A stretch of DNA of 46,287 nt from an uncultured Blautia sp. (GCA_900556555.1 USPF01000011.1:1-46287); one strand, 5' to 3'. Positions 16,368 through 25,473 are shown, counted from the first letter of the stretch. Translations and numbers: made by a program. Notes: generated from the letters alone by a model not told the origin.

Positions 16368-17681
16368 TTACGATTTCCTGTCAATGTCTTTTAATTCAAT
16401 TTCATCTGGAATTTCAAAAAGAAAAACATCCTCCAAATGCTGGTTTACAACACTTTTTCCGCCTTTATCTCCTTCGATTTTAAGAAGCTCCGGCACATAA
16501 CGTTCATGGAAAATAACCGGATTTCCTGCTTTTCCATCATGGGAAATGCACCCGATTCCTCGATCTGTTTTAAAAAAAGCGGATACAAATTCTTCTACAG
16601 TATTTTTCTTCAAAAAAGGCTGGTCAGCCACAAAAAACATATAATACTGCTCCCTTTTTAGATGCTGTTTTTTCTGCATCATAGCAGCCTGCAATCCCAG
16701 TTTCAGGGAAGAAGAAATACCAAGAGCACTGTTGTTATTTTTCACTGCTGCAATCCCTTTTCTGTGAAGATTGTCCAGGATTTCTTCGTATTGCGTGACC
16801 ACCGTAAGGGACTGGAGCTTATGATTCTCCCGCATTTCATTCAAACGCTCCAGAAGATGAAGATACATGGGTTTCCCTTCCAGTTTTTCCAGAAGTTTAT
16901 TTCCTTTGAATCTTCTGGAAAAACCGGCCGCCAGATAAATTCCGTGTATCTCTTTTTCCCATCCGTGAAGAAACACTGGAACTGAAACCTGTTGCTGCAA
17001 AGCCGCTGCACGCTCTTGCGAAGCTGAAAGTATATCTGCCTGGTTCAGAATCACAGCAATCTTTGCTGTAGGATACCTGGTTTTCAATGGTTCTACATAT
17101 CCTTTTTCTATCAGAATACCCATTCTCTCTTCCGTAATCCTCAGCCTTTTTATATCAGCCGGAGATTGTTCTGTAACTGCCAGAATACCTTCTGCTTCCT
17201 GCAAGCGGAAGCAGCTTTCTTCCAAAGACTTTCCTAGGGAACTTGCCCCTGCCATGACCAGAATATGGGTACATTCTTTAGGAATCACAGGCTCCTGATT
17301 TCCAGGTACTTTCATAGGAAACCGTTTCGCACCATCTGCCTCCACAAGAATCACATCTGCCTTTTTCTTCACCTGCTCCCACACGGAAACAGGCAATCCT
17401 TTGATTTTTCCAGGCTGTTCTGCCCTGCTTCCTGCGATTACAAATCCGTTTTTCTTAAGTTGTTCCAGAATTTCTTCTACTGATGCATCCACACATCCTG
17501 ATTTATCCAGGTTCAAAGGATGCTCCATATGGGTAGTTGTTGTCACCAGCACCTTTTTTCCCTGTGCTGCCAGATTTCTTGCCAACTCCAGCATACAGGA
17601 TGTTTTTCCTCCTGCTCCTACAAAAGAAATCACAGGAAAATCTGTTTTCCCCATTGTTTCCACGATCTGCTCAATTTTCAT
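16368..17681 (-). CDS. YqeC-MocA fusion for selenium-dependent molybdenum hydroxylase maturation
   Basis: A 437-residue two-domain protein. Residues 1-240 match YqeC (putative selenium-dependent hydroxylase accessory protein), with the P-loop SFVGAGGKTS at 19-28 and VEADGAKRFPMK at 113-124. Residues 246-437 match MocA-type molybdenum-cofactor nucleotidyltransferases, with IYLAAGFSRRFKGNKLL at 248-264 and FVADQPFL later. MocA makes molybdopterin cytosine dinucleotide in other bacteria. The fusion suggests that cofactor nucleotide transfer and selenium-cofactor handling are coupled. The gene overlaps yqeB by 11 bases. Its frame is continuous, so the fusion is real unless there is an assembly error. 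Confidence 0.82.
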   Translation of the reverse strand: MKIEQIVETMGKTDFPVISFVGAGGKTSCMLELARNLAAQGKKVLVTTTTHMEHPLNLDKSGCVDASVEEILEQLKKNGFVIAGSRAEQPGKIKGLPVSVWEQVKKKADVILVEADGAKRFPMKVPGNQEPVIPKECTHILVMAGASSLGKSLEESCFRLQEAEGILAVTEQSPADIKRLRITEERMGILIEKGYVEPLKTRYPTAKIAVILNQADILSASQERAAALQQQVSVPVFLHGWEKEIHGIYLAAGFSRRFKGNKLLEKLEGKPMYLHLLERLNEMRENHKLQSLTVVTQYEEILDNLHRKGIAAVKNNNSALGISSSLKLGLQAAMMQKKQHLKREQYYMFFVADQPFLKKNTVEEFVSAFFKTDRGIGCISHDGKAGNPVIFHERYVPELLKIEGDKGGKSVVNQHLEDVFLFEIPDEIELKDIDRKS

Positions 17682-18498
17682 GATTTTTCTTTATCATTCC
17701 TTTTTCATAGCCGCAGACTAATTCTAATACACTTCCGGCAATACATTTTGCTTTATCTGAAATCAGGGCACAATATGCCGCAGATTCTTTTCGAGGGTCT
17801 ACATCCGCTGTTTTAAAATGCTCTGTCACGAAAAACCCATCTTGAATGATTCCACGCAGCACCCCCGGAATTTCTGCACAAACTTCCACAGAACCATGCT
17901 CTCCTTCAATCCATCCAATGCTTTCCCCGGCTTCCACCCAGTCTCCGATTTCATGTCTCTGATGGAACATACCGCTGCAAGGTGCATGGATGACACGTTC
18001 TTTTCCATATCCGCCTATGACACCCGGAATCCCGGTATTTGCAATGGCGAAACCGCTGTCTATGATTTTTCCTAAGTAATGCCCACGTTTTGTCTCTATC
18101 ACATAGTCCACATCTTTCCCCGCTTCGAATCCAGGCCCAAGTGCAATGGTCATTTCTGCCATATCACGGCTGGTTCCCAGATTTCTCTTTGCCAGAATCC
18201 CGTCAATGAGAATGTCTGGATGATACCCTTTCAGGCAGGCGGCTTCCTCATCTACCAGAAGAACCGGATTTCCCGGTGCAGCTTTTTCCAGGGCCTCTTC
18301 CAAAGATTCCACCAGGGTACAAACCATGCCTTCCACTTCCATGGTTCCTTCATAAACCGCCTGGCAAAAAGAAACAAGACGGCGTATGGCAGATGGTTTC
18401 CTGCTTTCTAAAATAATCACCGGATATCCGCTTTTGCTCAGCCGGTAAATCGTTCCTGTTGCCAGGTCTCCTCCGCCTCTTACAATAATCGGCTTCAT
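17671..18498 (-). CDS. yqeB: YqeB (EF2563-family selenium-dependent molybdenum hydroxylase system protein)
   Basis: A 275-residue protein of the EF2563/YqeB family, seen from MKPIIVRGGGDLATGTIYRL at the N-terminus (a dinucleotide-binding-like loop) and SGYPVIILES, plus a C-terminal region resembling XdhC-like cofactor handling. The family tracks with selenium-dependent xanthine and purine hydroxylases and is thought to help mature them; its reaction is unknown. It lies between yedF and the YqeC-MocA fusion gene, overlapping the latter. No hydroxylase gene is in the window. Confidence 0.82.
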   Translation of the reverse strand: MKPIIVRGGGDLATGTIYRLSKSGYPVIILESRKPSAIRRLVSFCQAVYEGTMEVEGMVCTLVESLEEALEKAAPGNPVLLVDEEAACLKGYHPDILIDGILAKRNLGTSRDMAEMTIALGPGFEAGKDVDYVIETKRGHYLGKIIDSGFAIANTGIPGVIGGYGKERVIHAPCSGMFHQRHEIGDWVEAGESIGWIEGEHGSVEVCAEIPGVLRGIIQDGFFVTEHFKTADVDPRKESAAYCALISDKAKCIAGSVLELVCGYEKGMIKKNHEN

Positions 18499-18519
18499 AA
18501 TACATTCTCCTCATCTGTC

Positions 18520-19140
18520 TCAGGGTTTTATAATTAACTCTGCCTTTGCCTGGGTTTCCACAATCACATACATGTTCGCCACAGAGCCCACCTGTAATTT
18601 TTCTTCCAGACCATAATAATTCAAACAGGTTCCGCAGGTAAGGATTTCTACACCTGCTTCTGCAAGAGTCTGTAAATCCACAAGTACCGGAGAACCCTCA
18701 CAAGATAAAAATGCTCCTTTATTATATAAAAGAACGGTGGAGGGCAAGGTATCTAACTGGGTGAGTGCATAAACAAACCCTTTCATCAGAATCTCTCCTA
18801 ATTTTTCTTCACCATCACCCATTTTGTCTGAGGAAATCACCACGACTGTTTTCTTTTGACCGGCAATACTGCAATTTTGAAGATTCTGTGGCATTTCTGC
18901 CTCTTTGCCGCCTTCTTTTGTAACGGTAATACGCACCTGGTAATGCTTGTCTCCTAATTTCACAGATGCGTATTCTGCTTCCTGGGAATTGGCCAGTTTT
19001 CTTAAATTTTCTACTGCCATTTCATTGTCCACATCCACCAGAATCACATCTTGCGGCTGGCTCTGTTCCATTTCTTTTTTTGTCAAAATAACAGGTTTGG
19101 GGCAGGTTAATCCTCTTGCATCAATTGTTTTTTCCACCAT
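18520..19140 (-). CDS. yedF: Sulfurtransferase-like selenium metabolism protein YedF
   Basis: A 206-residue protein. The N-terminal 75 residues are a TusA-like domain with IDARGLTCPKPVILTKK, whose cysteine is the expected chalcogen carrier. The C-terminal part is a DsrE-like fold with VLLYNKGAFL and TCGTCLNYYGLEEK. This architecture is the YedF type linked to selenium metabolism. The ATG at 19138-19140 is chosen because GAAGGAA lies just upstream and because an earlier start at 19203 would run into the DUF3343 gene. The neighbours are DUF3343, YqeB and YqeC, all tied to selenium use. Confidence 0.85.
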   Translation of the reverse strand: MVEKTIDARGLTCPKPVILTKKEMEQSQPQDVILVDVDNEMAVENLRKLANSQEAEYASVKLGDKHYQVRITVTKEGGKEAEMPQNLQNCSIAGQKKTVVVISSDKMGDGEEKLGEILMKGFVYALTQLDTLPSTVLLYNKGAFLSCEGSPVLVDLQTLAEAGVEILTCGTCLNYYGLEEKLQVGSVANMYVIVETQAKAELIIKP

Positions 19141-19168
19141 ATGTTCCTTCTTTCTATCCTTATCCAAA

Positions 19169-19423
19169 TCATTGTTGTTTTCTCTCGAATAACTGGATTT
19201 CATAAATCCCCTGGGCTTTTATCTTCTGCTGCTGTATCAGCCTTTCTATGGTTGAACGCTCTGTTAAGGAGGCTGCCCAAGCCAATCCACAGCCTGCAGA
19301 AATAGCTCCCGGAAGAGGTATCATTCTCCCCTCTATCTGATGCTCCTGAAAATACGCTTCTGCTTCCATTGCATCCGTTGTCTCGGAAAATGCTACTACT
19401 AATTTCAAAACTCTGATTCTCAT
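19169..19423 (-). CDS. DUF3343 / putative Se-S carrier-like protein
   Basis: An 84-residue protein with the DUF3343 pattern: an N-terminal VVAFSETTDAMEAEAYFQE strand-helix, a central RMIPLPGAISAGCGLAWAAS loop with the conserved cysteine, and a short C-terminal strand. The family is regarded as a putative selenium or sulfur carrier and commonly sits with YedF. The ATG overlaps the stop of the upstream ABC-F gene by four bases, so translation is coupled. Confidence 0.8.
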   Translation of the reverse strand: MRIRVLKLVVAFSETTDAMEAEAYFQEHQIEGRMIPLPGAISAGCGLAWAASLTERSTIERLIQQQKIKAQGIYEIQLFERKQQ

Positions 19424-21216
19424 GATTTCTTCTGTTCCTCAATCTTTTCAGCCAAATCATTGAGATATACCCAGCGGTCCATTTTTTCTTCCAGTTTAGC
19501 CTCTGCTGTTTCTTTCTCTTTGGTAAGCTCGTTCAACTTCCCAGAGTTAGTTGCATTAGCCATAATGTCCTGATCCAGTTTTTCGATTTTTGCTTCCAAT
19601 TCCGCAATCTCATCATCAATGGTTTCGAATTCTCTCTGTTCTTTAAAAGAGAATTTCAGCTTAACCGGGCGGTTCTGCTTCCAGGCAGTTCCATTGCCCT
19701 TACTATCTTTTTTTACCTTTTCCTGGGTCTCTATAATAGCCTCTCCTCTTCTTCCTCTGGCTTCCAGATAATCCGTATAACCGCCTTCATACTGCCAAAG
19801 ATGTCCGTCCCCCTCAAAAGCAAAAATCCTGTCCACCACATTGTCCAGAAAATACCTGTCGTGGGATACCGTCACTACAATACCTGGAAAAGAGTTGAGA
19901 TAATCCTCCAAAATAGTCAGTGTGGGAATATCCAGGTTGTTTCCAGGCTCATCCAAAAGCAGCAGGTTAATTTCACTGGACAAAACCCCCAAAAGGTACA
20001 GCCTGCGTTTTTCTCCTCCTGATAATTTTCCAATGGGTGCATACTGCATGTCAGGTGTAAACAGGAAACGCTCCAGCATCTGAGAGGCACTGATTTTGCC
20101 GTCTCTGGTGGTGATATACTCTGCAATATCCTTCACATAATCAATGACCCTCTGGTTATCATCCATTTCCTGCTCTTCCTGGGCAAAATAACCGATTTTA
20201 ATGGTCTCTCCCACTTCAACGGAACCCTCATCCGGCTGTATCAGCCCTGCCATCATCTTCATCAGAGTGGATTTTCCGCAGCCGTTTGGCCCAATAATGC
20301 CCAATTTCTGGTTCTTTAATAAAATATGGCTGAAATCATCTATAATTTTTTTATCTCCGTAGTGTTTGCTCACATGGTGAAGTTCTACGGTCTTTTTCCC
20401 CATTCTTGTTTCCACAGAATCCAGCTCCACGCTCTGATCCTGCACCGGTGCTTTTCCGTTTTTTAATGCTTCCAGACGCTCCAAACGTGCTCTCTGTTTC
20501 GTGCTTCTTGCACGGCATCCACGTTTCGCCCATTCTAATTCCATACGGAGAATGCTCTGACGTTTCCGCTCAGAAGCCAGTTCCATTTCTTCTCTCTCTG
20601 ACTTCCGCTCCAGAAAGCCGGAATAATTGGATTCGTAACTGTAAATCTTTCCATGGCTGATTTCCAGAATCTTATTGGTCACCTTATCCATAAAGTAACG
20701 GTCATGGGTCACCATAAGAACGGTTCCCCGAAATCCTTTCAGATACTCTTCCAGCCATGTGATCATCTGCTGGTCAAGGTGGTTGGTCGGCTCGTCAAGG
20801 AGCAGTACGTCAAACTCTGACGCCAGAATTTTTGCCATTGCCACTTTTCGTCTCTGTCCTCCTGAAAGATGCTCCAGCAGAGTGTCATCTTCTGTAATCC
20901 CAAGCTGGTTTAAGTTGCTCTGCACCAGCCAGTCTGTGTCTGGATTTCCCTCCATGGCATAAGAATGTACGGTAGCATTTTGGGGAAACTCCGGATTTTG
21001 AGGAAGATATGCGATTTTCAAACTGTTCTGACGGATAATCTGCCCTGCATCCGGCTCTTCTGCCTGTGCCACCATTTTCAGCAAGGTACTTTTTCCTGTA
21101 CCGTTGATACCAATGATTCCGATTTTATCTCCCTGATGCACACCAAAAGAAGCATCTTCAAAAATCACTTTATCCCCGTAAATTTTACTGATATGCTCTA
21201 TGTTAATAATGTTCAT
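19420..21216 (-). CDS. ABC-F family ATPase (Uup-like)
   Basis: A 598-residue soluble protein with two nucleotide-binding domains and no membrane segments. The first has GINGTGKSTLL, LSGGQRRKVAMAK and LLLDEPTNHLD; the second has GPNGCGKSTLM, LSGGEKRRLYLLG and LLLDEPGNNLDI. The inter-domain linker is about 80 residues and basic (KRGCRARSTKQRARLERL). The C-terminal 90 residues form a charged coiled coil as in Uup. Such proteins act on the ribosome or on branched DNA. It is the first gene of the leftward selenium cofactor set, overlapping DUF3343 by four bases, although no functional link is known. Confidence 0.9.
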   Translation of the reverse strand: MNIINIEHISKIYGDKVIFEDASFGVHQGDKIGIIGINGTGKSTLLKMVAQAEEPDAGQIIRQNSLKIAYLPQNPEFPQNATVHSYAMEGNPDTDWLVQSNLNQLGITEDDTLLEHLSGGQRRKVAMAKILASEFDVLLLDEPTNHLDQQMITWLEEYLKGFRGTVLMVTHDRYFMDKVTNKILEISHGKIYSYESNYSGFLERKSEREEMELASERKRQSILRMELEWAKRGCRARSTKQRARLERLEALKNGKAPVQDQSVELDSVETRMGKKTVELHHVSKHYGDKKIIDDFSHILLKNQKLGIIGPNGCGKSTLMKMMAGLIQPDEGSVEVGETIKIGYFAQEEQEMDDNQRVIDYVKDIAEYITTRDGKISASQMLERFLFTPDMQYAPIGKLSGGEKRRLYLLGVLSSEINLLLLDEPGNNLDIPTLTILEDYLNSFPGIVVTVSHDRYFLDNVVDRIFAFEGDGHLWQYEGGYTDYLEARGRRGEAIIETQEKVKKDSKGNGTAWKQNRPVKLKFSFKEQREFETIDDEIAELEAKIEKLDQDIMANATNSGKLNELTKEKETAEAKLEEKMDRWVYLNDLAEKIEEQKKS

Positions 21217-21255
21217 TCCTTAACAAATCTCCTTTATCCCTTTCACTTCCTTACA

Positions 21256-21284
21256 ATCTTATCGAATTTAGCCACCAACGTCAA
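21256..21284 (-). promoter_or_regulatory. Promoter for the ABC-F gene and selenium set
   Basis: On the minus strand TTGACG (21279-21284) and TAAGAT (21256-21261) are 17 bases apart, about 40 bases before the ATG at 21216. The ribosome site is AAGGAGA. Confidence 0.55.
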
Positions 21285-21334
21285 TGCTTCTGTCCATTTC
21301 CCTGGAAAAATCCAGAATTTGGAATTGCCAAGCC

Positions 21335-21363
21335 TTGCCAAACATGATATTTTATTATATGTT
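21335..21363 (+). promoter_or_regulatory. Promoter for the antiporter gene
   Basis: TTGCCA (21335-21340), 17 bases, then TATGTT (21358-21363), 29 bases before the ATG at 21393. Confidence 0.45.
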
Positions 21364-21392
21364 GTTACAATTTTATCTTGGAGGATTTACTT

Positions 21393-22358
21393 ATGATAGC
21401 GTCTGTACTTTTTCTTATCATTGGGTTCCTGCTGCTGGTAAAGGGTGCTGATTTGTTTGTAGACGGTGCTTCTTCTATTGCCAAGCGTCTCAGGATTCCA
21501 TCTCTGATTATCGGACTTACTATTGTTGCATTTGGTACCAGTGCTCCGGAACTGGCAGTCAGTGTAACCGCTGCTTTAAAAGGCAGCAACGACATTGCTC
21601 TTGGAAATGTAGTTGGCTCTAATATGTTCAACCTTTTAGTGGTAATCGGCGTCAGTGCTATGATCTGCCCGCTTCATGTTGAAAAAAGCATGATCAAAAA
21701 AGATTATCCCCTGTCTGTTCTTGCAGCAGCCCTTCTTGCTCTTCTGGTAATGGATCAGTTTATCCGCAAAAGTGCTGTCATGAGCCTTGACAGATTAGAC
21801 GGAATCGTGCTTTTAGCAGGCTTTGCATTATTTATGTATCTTACCATCCGGGAAGGCCTGGCAAAACGAAAAGAAAGCCTGGAGGCACAGGAAGAAGAAC
21901 CTCAGGCAAAGTATGGCTTTCTTGTAAGTATTGTGCTTTCTATCGTGGGACTGGCCGGCATTATTTTCGGTGGCGATATGACGGTAAACAGTGCCAAAGA
22001 AATTGCTAGGTATCTGGGACTTAGTGAAGCCCTGATTGGCCTTACCATCGTGGCTATCGGTACTTCCCTGCCAGAGCTGGTGACTTCAATCATGGCATCC
22101 AGAAAAGGGGAAAGCGACATTGCTCTTGGAAATGCGGTAGGTTCCAATTTATTCAACATTCTCTTTATTCTTGGAACATCCTGCACCATTCTTCCTATGA
22201 AAGTCAGCCCTACTTATCTTTATGATATCGGATTTTTACTTCTGGTTTCTATCCTGGTATTTATACCAATTGCCAAGAAACAAGAGGTCAGCAGAGGGCT
22301 TGGTACGGTTATGACAGGAATCTATGTTCTTTATACGGTCTATCTGATTATGCGGTAA
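21393..22358 (+). CDS. Calcium/sodium antiporter (CaxA/YrbG family)
   Basis: A 321-residue membrane exchanger with about ten hydrophobic segments. The two inverted-topology alpha repeats are clear: GLTIVAFGTSAPELAVSV with GNVVGSNMFN near residues 44-85, and GLTIVAIGTSLPELVTSI with GNAVGSNLFN near 216-257. These hold the ion-binding Ser/Thr, Glu and Asn residues of the family. I take the ATG at 21393 with GGAGGA at 21380-21385; a TTG upstream falls on that site. It stands alone, with its own promoter and terminator. Confidence 0.9.
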   Translation: MIASVLFLIIGFLLLVKGADLFVDGASSIAKRLRIPSLIIGLTIVAFGTSAPELAVSVTAALKGSNDIALGNVVGSNMFNLLVVIGVSAMICPLHVEKSMIKKDYPLSVLAAALLALLVMDQFIRKSAVMSLDRLDGIVLLAGFALFMYLTIREGLAKRKESLEAQEEEPQAKYGFLVSIVLSIVGLAGIIFGGDMTVNSAKEIARYLGLSEALIGLTIVAIGTSLPELVTSIMASRKGESDIALGNAVGSNLFNILFILGTSCTILPMKVSPTYLYDIGFLLLVSILVFIPIAKKQEVSRGLGTVMTGIYVLYTVYLIMR

Positions 22359-22368
22359 TCTCAACATC

Positions 22369-22426
22369 AAAAGCGGGAAAGCATCTGACACTCCAGTACG
22401 GAGCCCAGATACCTTCCCGCTTTTTT
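22369..22426 (+). terminator. Terminator between antiporter and glycosyltransferase genes
   Basis: AAGCGGGAA (22371-22379) pairs with TTCCCGCTT (22414-22422) across a 34-base loop, followed by TTTT. On the opposite strand the hairpin is also followed by a short T-run, so it may be bidirectional and close the leftward lipid operon too. Confidence 0.7.
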
Positions 22427-22443
22427 ATAAATCTCATGAATCT

Positions 22444-23589
22444 TCACAAGACATTTCTGACTTCCGGATTCTCTGCCTCCAGAACCTTTTTCTCCAGAAT
22501 TTTTACAATCTCCTGTGCACTGTTTACAGGTAATGTTTCTTTTTGTGCACGTTTCATAAGTTCTCTTTTTTCCGGATCATGAAGGAGCTTTCTCCCCCGC
22601 TCCACCTGGGCTTCTACGCTTCTTGGAGCTATGGACATACCGTGCCGGACAAAAAATCTTTTGTTTGCTGATTCGCAGCCCGGTATGGGTGCTGTATGCA
22701 CAATGGGAATCCCTGACACTGCCGCCTCTGTGGAGGTGAGCCCGCCTGGTTTTGTATATACAATATCACTGGCTTTCATATAAACATCCATTTGCCTGGT
22801 CTGTCCTACCAGAAGAACACTTTTCTGATCCTTGTATTTTTTCTTCATTTTCTGGAACATTTTCTTATTATTGCCACAGATTACAATAAAGAATTCTCCG
22901 ACTTTCTTGGTTTTTAGAAACTGGCCGGTAAGTTTTTCTAAATCGCCCGCTCCCATGCTACCGCCGATCACAAGATAAATCTGATCCTGGCAGGGAAGAT
23001 GGAGATATTCCCTTGCTTTTTTCTTGTCTGCCTGTCTGCTAAATTTACCGCTGACCGGAATTCCTGCAGGAATCAGTTTTTCTTCCGGAATCCCTCTTTT
23101 TACACATTTTTTTACCATCTCTTCATGAGCAACAATATAAGCATCGCATCGTGTTTCTTCCCAAAAAGGAATACAGGTGTAATCTGTCATAACTGCTATC
23201 ATGGGAGGCAGGGATATTCCCTGGCGTTTCATATAGGTCAAGGTTTCAGAAGGGTACAGATGCGGCATTAACATAGCATCAAACTGTTCTTCTTCCAGAT
23301 AAGGTGCAAGAAATTTTCCCATTTTTGCATTTACATAATAGACCGGAGACTTCCTCATAATCCTGCTTGCAGCCATTCCAATCTGATACACTGCACCAAA
23401 CACATGCGGCATTTTTTTTACTGTATTGACATATACTCCGCCTACGGTATCGGATACCTTCTGACCCGCCAAAGTAAGATAATCAAACATCACTGCTTCA
23501 TGTCCATGAGCCTCCAATGCTTCCTTCATGGCAAATCCCGCTGCATCATGGCCGCCTCCTGTCTTACAGGATAATATCAAAACCTTCAT
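22444..23589 (-). CDS. Diacylglycerol glycosyltransferase-like enzyme (GT28, MGDG synthase/UgtP type)
   Basis: A 381-residue glycosyltransferase. The N-terminus VLILSCKTGGGHDAAGFAM carries the GGGH motif of MGDG-synthase-like N-domains. The C-terminal domain has YLVIGGSMGAGDLEKL and YTKPGGLTSTEAAVSGIP, the sugar-nucleotide-binding block of GT28 enzymes. Relatives transfer glucose or galactose to diacylglycerol to make glycolipids and the lipoteichoic-acid anchor. It lies three bases after plsY in the leftward lipid gene set, which supports a lipid acceptor. No membrane segment is seen, so it is probably a peripheral membrane protein. Confidence 0.85.
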   Translation of the reverse strand: MKVLILSCKTGGGHDAAGFAMKEALEAHGHEAVMFDYLTLAGQKVSDTVGGVYVNTVKKMPHVFGAVYQIGMAASRIMRKSPVYYVNAKMGKFLAPYLEEEQFDAMLMPHLYPSETLTYMKRQGISLPPMIAVMTDYTCIPFWEETRCDAYIVAHEEMVKKCVKRGIPEEKLIPAGIPVSGKFSRQADKKKAREYLHLPCQDQIYLVIGGSMGAGDLEKLTGQFLKTKKVGEFFIVICGNNKKMFQKMKKKYKDQKSVLLVGQTRQMDVYMKASDIVYTKPGGLTSTEAAVSGIPIVHTAPIPGCESANKRFFVRHGMSIAPRSVEAQVERGRKLLHDPEKRELMKRAQKETLPVNSAQEIVKILEKKVLEAENPEVRNVL

Positions 23590-23592
23590 TCT

Positions 23593-24210
23593 TTAATTTC
23601 TCCTAAATCCGAAACGTATCTGTCTCTCTTTTTTCTTTTTCAAATCTGCCTTGTGTTTGTTCAGTACAATACAGGAAATCAGCAGATTTCCCATGCTGAC
23701 TGCAAGAGAAAGATGCATACAGATTCCACTTACAAACCAGCAAATATAGGTAACTGCTGTCCTGAGACAATGTGGTTCTATAATAATAACTACAGTAAAT
23801 AATACATACCAGAACACCAGCAGCCACAAGTTTTTGTACATGGGATACAGCCCTAACATTACTCCAAAAGAGACTGCGATCCCCTTTCCGCCGTTCTTTC
23901 TTCCTCCCTTTAAAGGGAAGGCATGTCCCAGCACCGGTGCTGCCATAACCAGAGAAAATCCTATACTCTCTGTCCCCAGAGCCCGTGATGCAAGATAGAC
24001 AGGAAGCATTCCTTTCAGAAGGTCACCCAGCAACACCAGGATACCGCAAAATACACCTCCGTAAAAAAATGCATTGGCAGTTCCCGGGTTTCCATCACTG
24101 CTCAGGCTTCTTACATCAATTCCACGAACCACCTTGGGAATAAGATATCCAAACATCACACTGCCAAAAAGGTATCCAAAAACAAGATATCCCATCCACT
24201 GTATCAGCAT
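23593..24210 (-). CDS. plsY: PlsY-family glycerol-3-phosphate acyltransferase
   Basis: A 205-residue membrane protein with about five hydrophobic segments. The family motifs are SLSSDGNPGTANAFFYGG (variant of the SGNxGATN motif), LGDLLKGMLPVYLA, and HAFPLKGGRKNGGKGIAVSFG. PlsY moves an acyl group from acyl-phosphate to glycerol-3-phosphate to start phospholipid synthesis. The GNPGTANAF variant differs from the common GNIGATN form, so it may be a second, specialised copy. The ATG at 24208-24210 has GGAGG upstream and overlaps the end of the preceding phosphatidyltransferase gene by seven bases. Confidence 0.8.
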   Translation of the reverse strand: MLIQWMGYLVFGYLFGSVMFGYLIPKVVRGIDVRSLSSDGNPGTANAFFYGGVFCGILVLLGDLLKGMLPVYLASRALGTESIGFSLVMAAPVLGHAFPLKGGRKNGGKGIAVSFGVMLGLYPMYKNLWLLVFWYVLFTVVIIIEPHCLRTAVTYICWFVSGICMHLSLAVSMGNLLISCIVLNKHKADLKKKKERQIRFGFRRN

Positions 24211-24761
24211 GTTTTCATCCTCCAAAATTCAGGAATGTATAAGATTAAGGTAATTGCCATAATAACCATTTCTGAATAGATGAGAATGTCTGCTGTTTTT
24301 CCTGAAATGCCAGGAAACAATACCAGAACACATAACAGAATAAATAAAGTTGCCGTACATACTTTTCCGAACCATTTGGCTCCATCCAGTTTTTTTCCTC
24401 TTTGAAGATTTTTTAATCCCATGATTGCCATAAAACCTTCTTTGATCACCATAAGAATCAAAAGATATTTCATAGCAGAATACCGGAATGCAAGACAAAC
24501 TGCGATTGCTGCGTGAGTCAGCTTATCCGCAAAGGGATCTAAAAATTTTCCAAATTCCGTGATCATATGAAATCTTCTGGCTACCTGCCCATCCAGCAAA
24601 TCTGTAATGGTAGAAATGATGACAATGGCAGCCGCCACATAATAATCTCTCATACTGTCAGCCCGAAGATAAATGACACAGAAAACCGGTATCAATAAGA
24701 TTCTAAAATACCCCATACAGTTTGGAATAGAAAGCAACTCTTCTTTTTTGATTTTATTCAC
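24204..24761 (-). CDS. CDP-alcohol phosphatidyltransferase (PgsA-like)
   Basis: A 185-residue integral membrane enzyme. The CDP-alcohol phosphotransferase motif D-x2-D-G-x2-A-R-x8-G-x3-D-x3-D is complete as DLLDGQVARRF...GKFLDPFADK near residues 59-85. Such enzymes displace CMP from CDP-diacylglycerol, often to make phosphatidylglycerophosphate. The start is a GTG at 24759-24761 with AAGGAA upstream; no ATG fits better. It overlaps plsY by seven bases. Whether it is the housekeeping PgsA, a cardiolipin synthase or another phosphatidyltransferase is not certain. Confidence 0.85.
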   Translation of the reverse strand: MNKIKKEELLSIPNCMGYFRILLIPVFCVIYLRADSMRDYYVAAAIVIISTITDLLDGQVARRFHMITEFGKFLDPFADKLTHAAIAVCLAFRYSAMKYLLILMVIKEGFMAIMGLKNLQRGKKLDGAKWFGKVCTATLFILLCVLVLFPGISGKTADILIYSEMVIMAITLILYIPEFWRMKTC

Positions 24762-24808
24762 GTTATTCCTTCTTTCTCTTTTGTTTATGCATCTTTACGT
24801 GTTCCTCT

Positions 24809-25456
24809 CTACTCTTCCAGCAGCTGAATCAGCCTGCTGGTTCCCAGACGGTCAGCACCAAGTGCCAGGAAGGTTTCCGCATCTTCCACGGTCTGTATGC
24901 CGCCTGCTGCCTTTACTTTCACATGACTTCCTACCAGTTCTTTCATTAATTTCACATCTTCAAAGGTTGCACCTCCTGTAGAAAATCCTGTAGAAGTTTT
25001 GATATAATCTGCACCTGATTCTGTGACAATCCTGCACATGGTTTTCTTTTCTTCCTCTGTCAGAAGGCAGGTCTCAATAATGACTTTTAAAATCCTGCCC
25101 TGGCAAGCATTTTTCACTGCTTTGATTTCTTCCAGGACAGCCTGCTTTTCTCCATCCTTTAAGGCACCGATATTGATTACCATGTCGATTTCATCCGCAC
25201 CATTTTTGACTGCATCCTCTGTCTCAAATACTTTTGCCGCAGTGGTCATATTCCCATTTGGAAATCCAATGACTGTGCAAACCGCCAGTTTATCTTCTAC
25301 ATATTTCTTGGCTTTTTTTACATAACAGGGCGGAATACACACGGAAGCTGTGTGATATTTAATTCCCTCGTCACAAAGCCTGCGTACCTGTTCCCATGTG
25401 GCAGTTTGTTTCAATAGGGTGTGGTCTAACCGTTTTAATAATTCCTTTTTTTCCAT
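24809..25456 (-). CDS. deoC: Deoxyribose-phosphate aldolase
   Basis: A 215-residue class I aldolase that splits 2-deoxyribose-5-phosphate to glyceraldehyde-3-phosphate and acetaldehyde. The Schiff-base lysine is Lys153 in [15 protein letters not shown]; other family residues are Asp91 in [10 protein letters not shown] and Lys124 in [10 protein letters not shown]. Length is usual. It lies 17 bases after the second exporter gene and 47 bases before the phosphatidyltransferase gene on the same strand. No deoxynucleoside genes adjoin it. Confidence 0.93.
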   Translation of the reverse strand: MEKKELLKRLDHTLLKQTATWEQVRRLCDEGIKYHTASVCIPPCYVKKAKKYVEDKLAVCTVIGFPNGNMTTAAKVFETEDAVKNGADEIDMVINIGALKDGEKQAVLEEIKAVKNACQGRILKVIIETCLLTEEEKKTMCRIVTESGADYIKTSTGFSTGGATFEDVKLMKELVGSHVKVKAAGGIQTVEDAETFLALGADRLGTSRLIQLLEE

Positions 25457-25473
25457 AACGCACTGTCCTTTCT

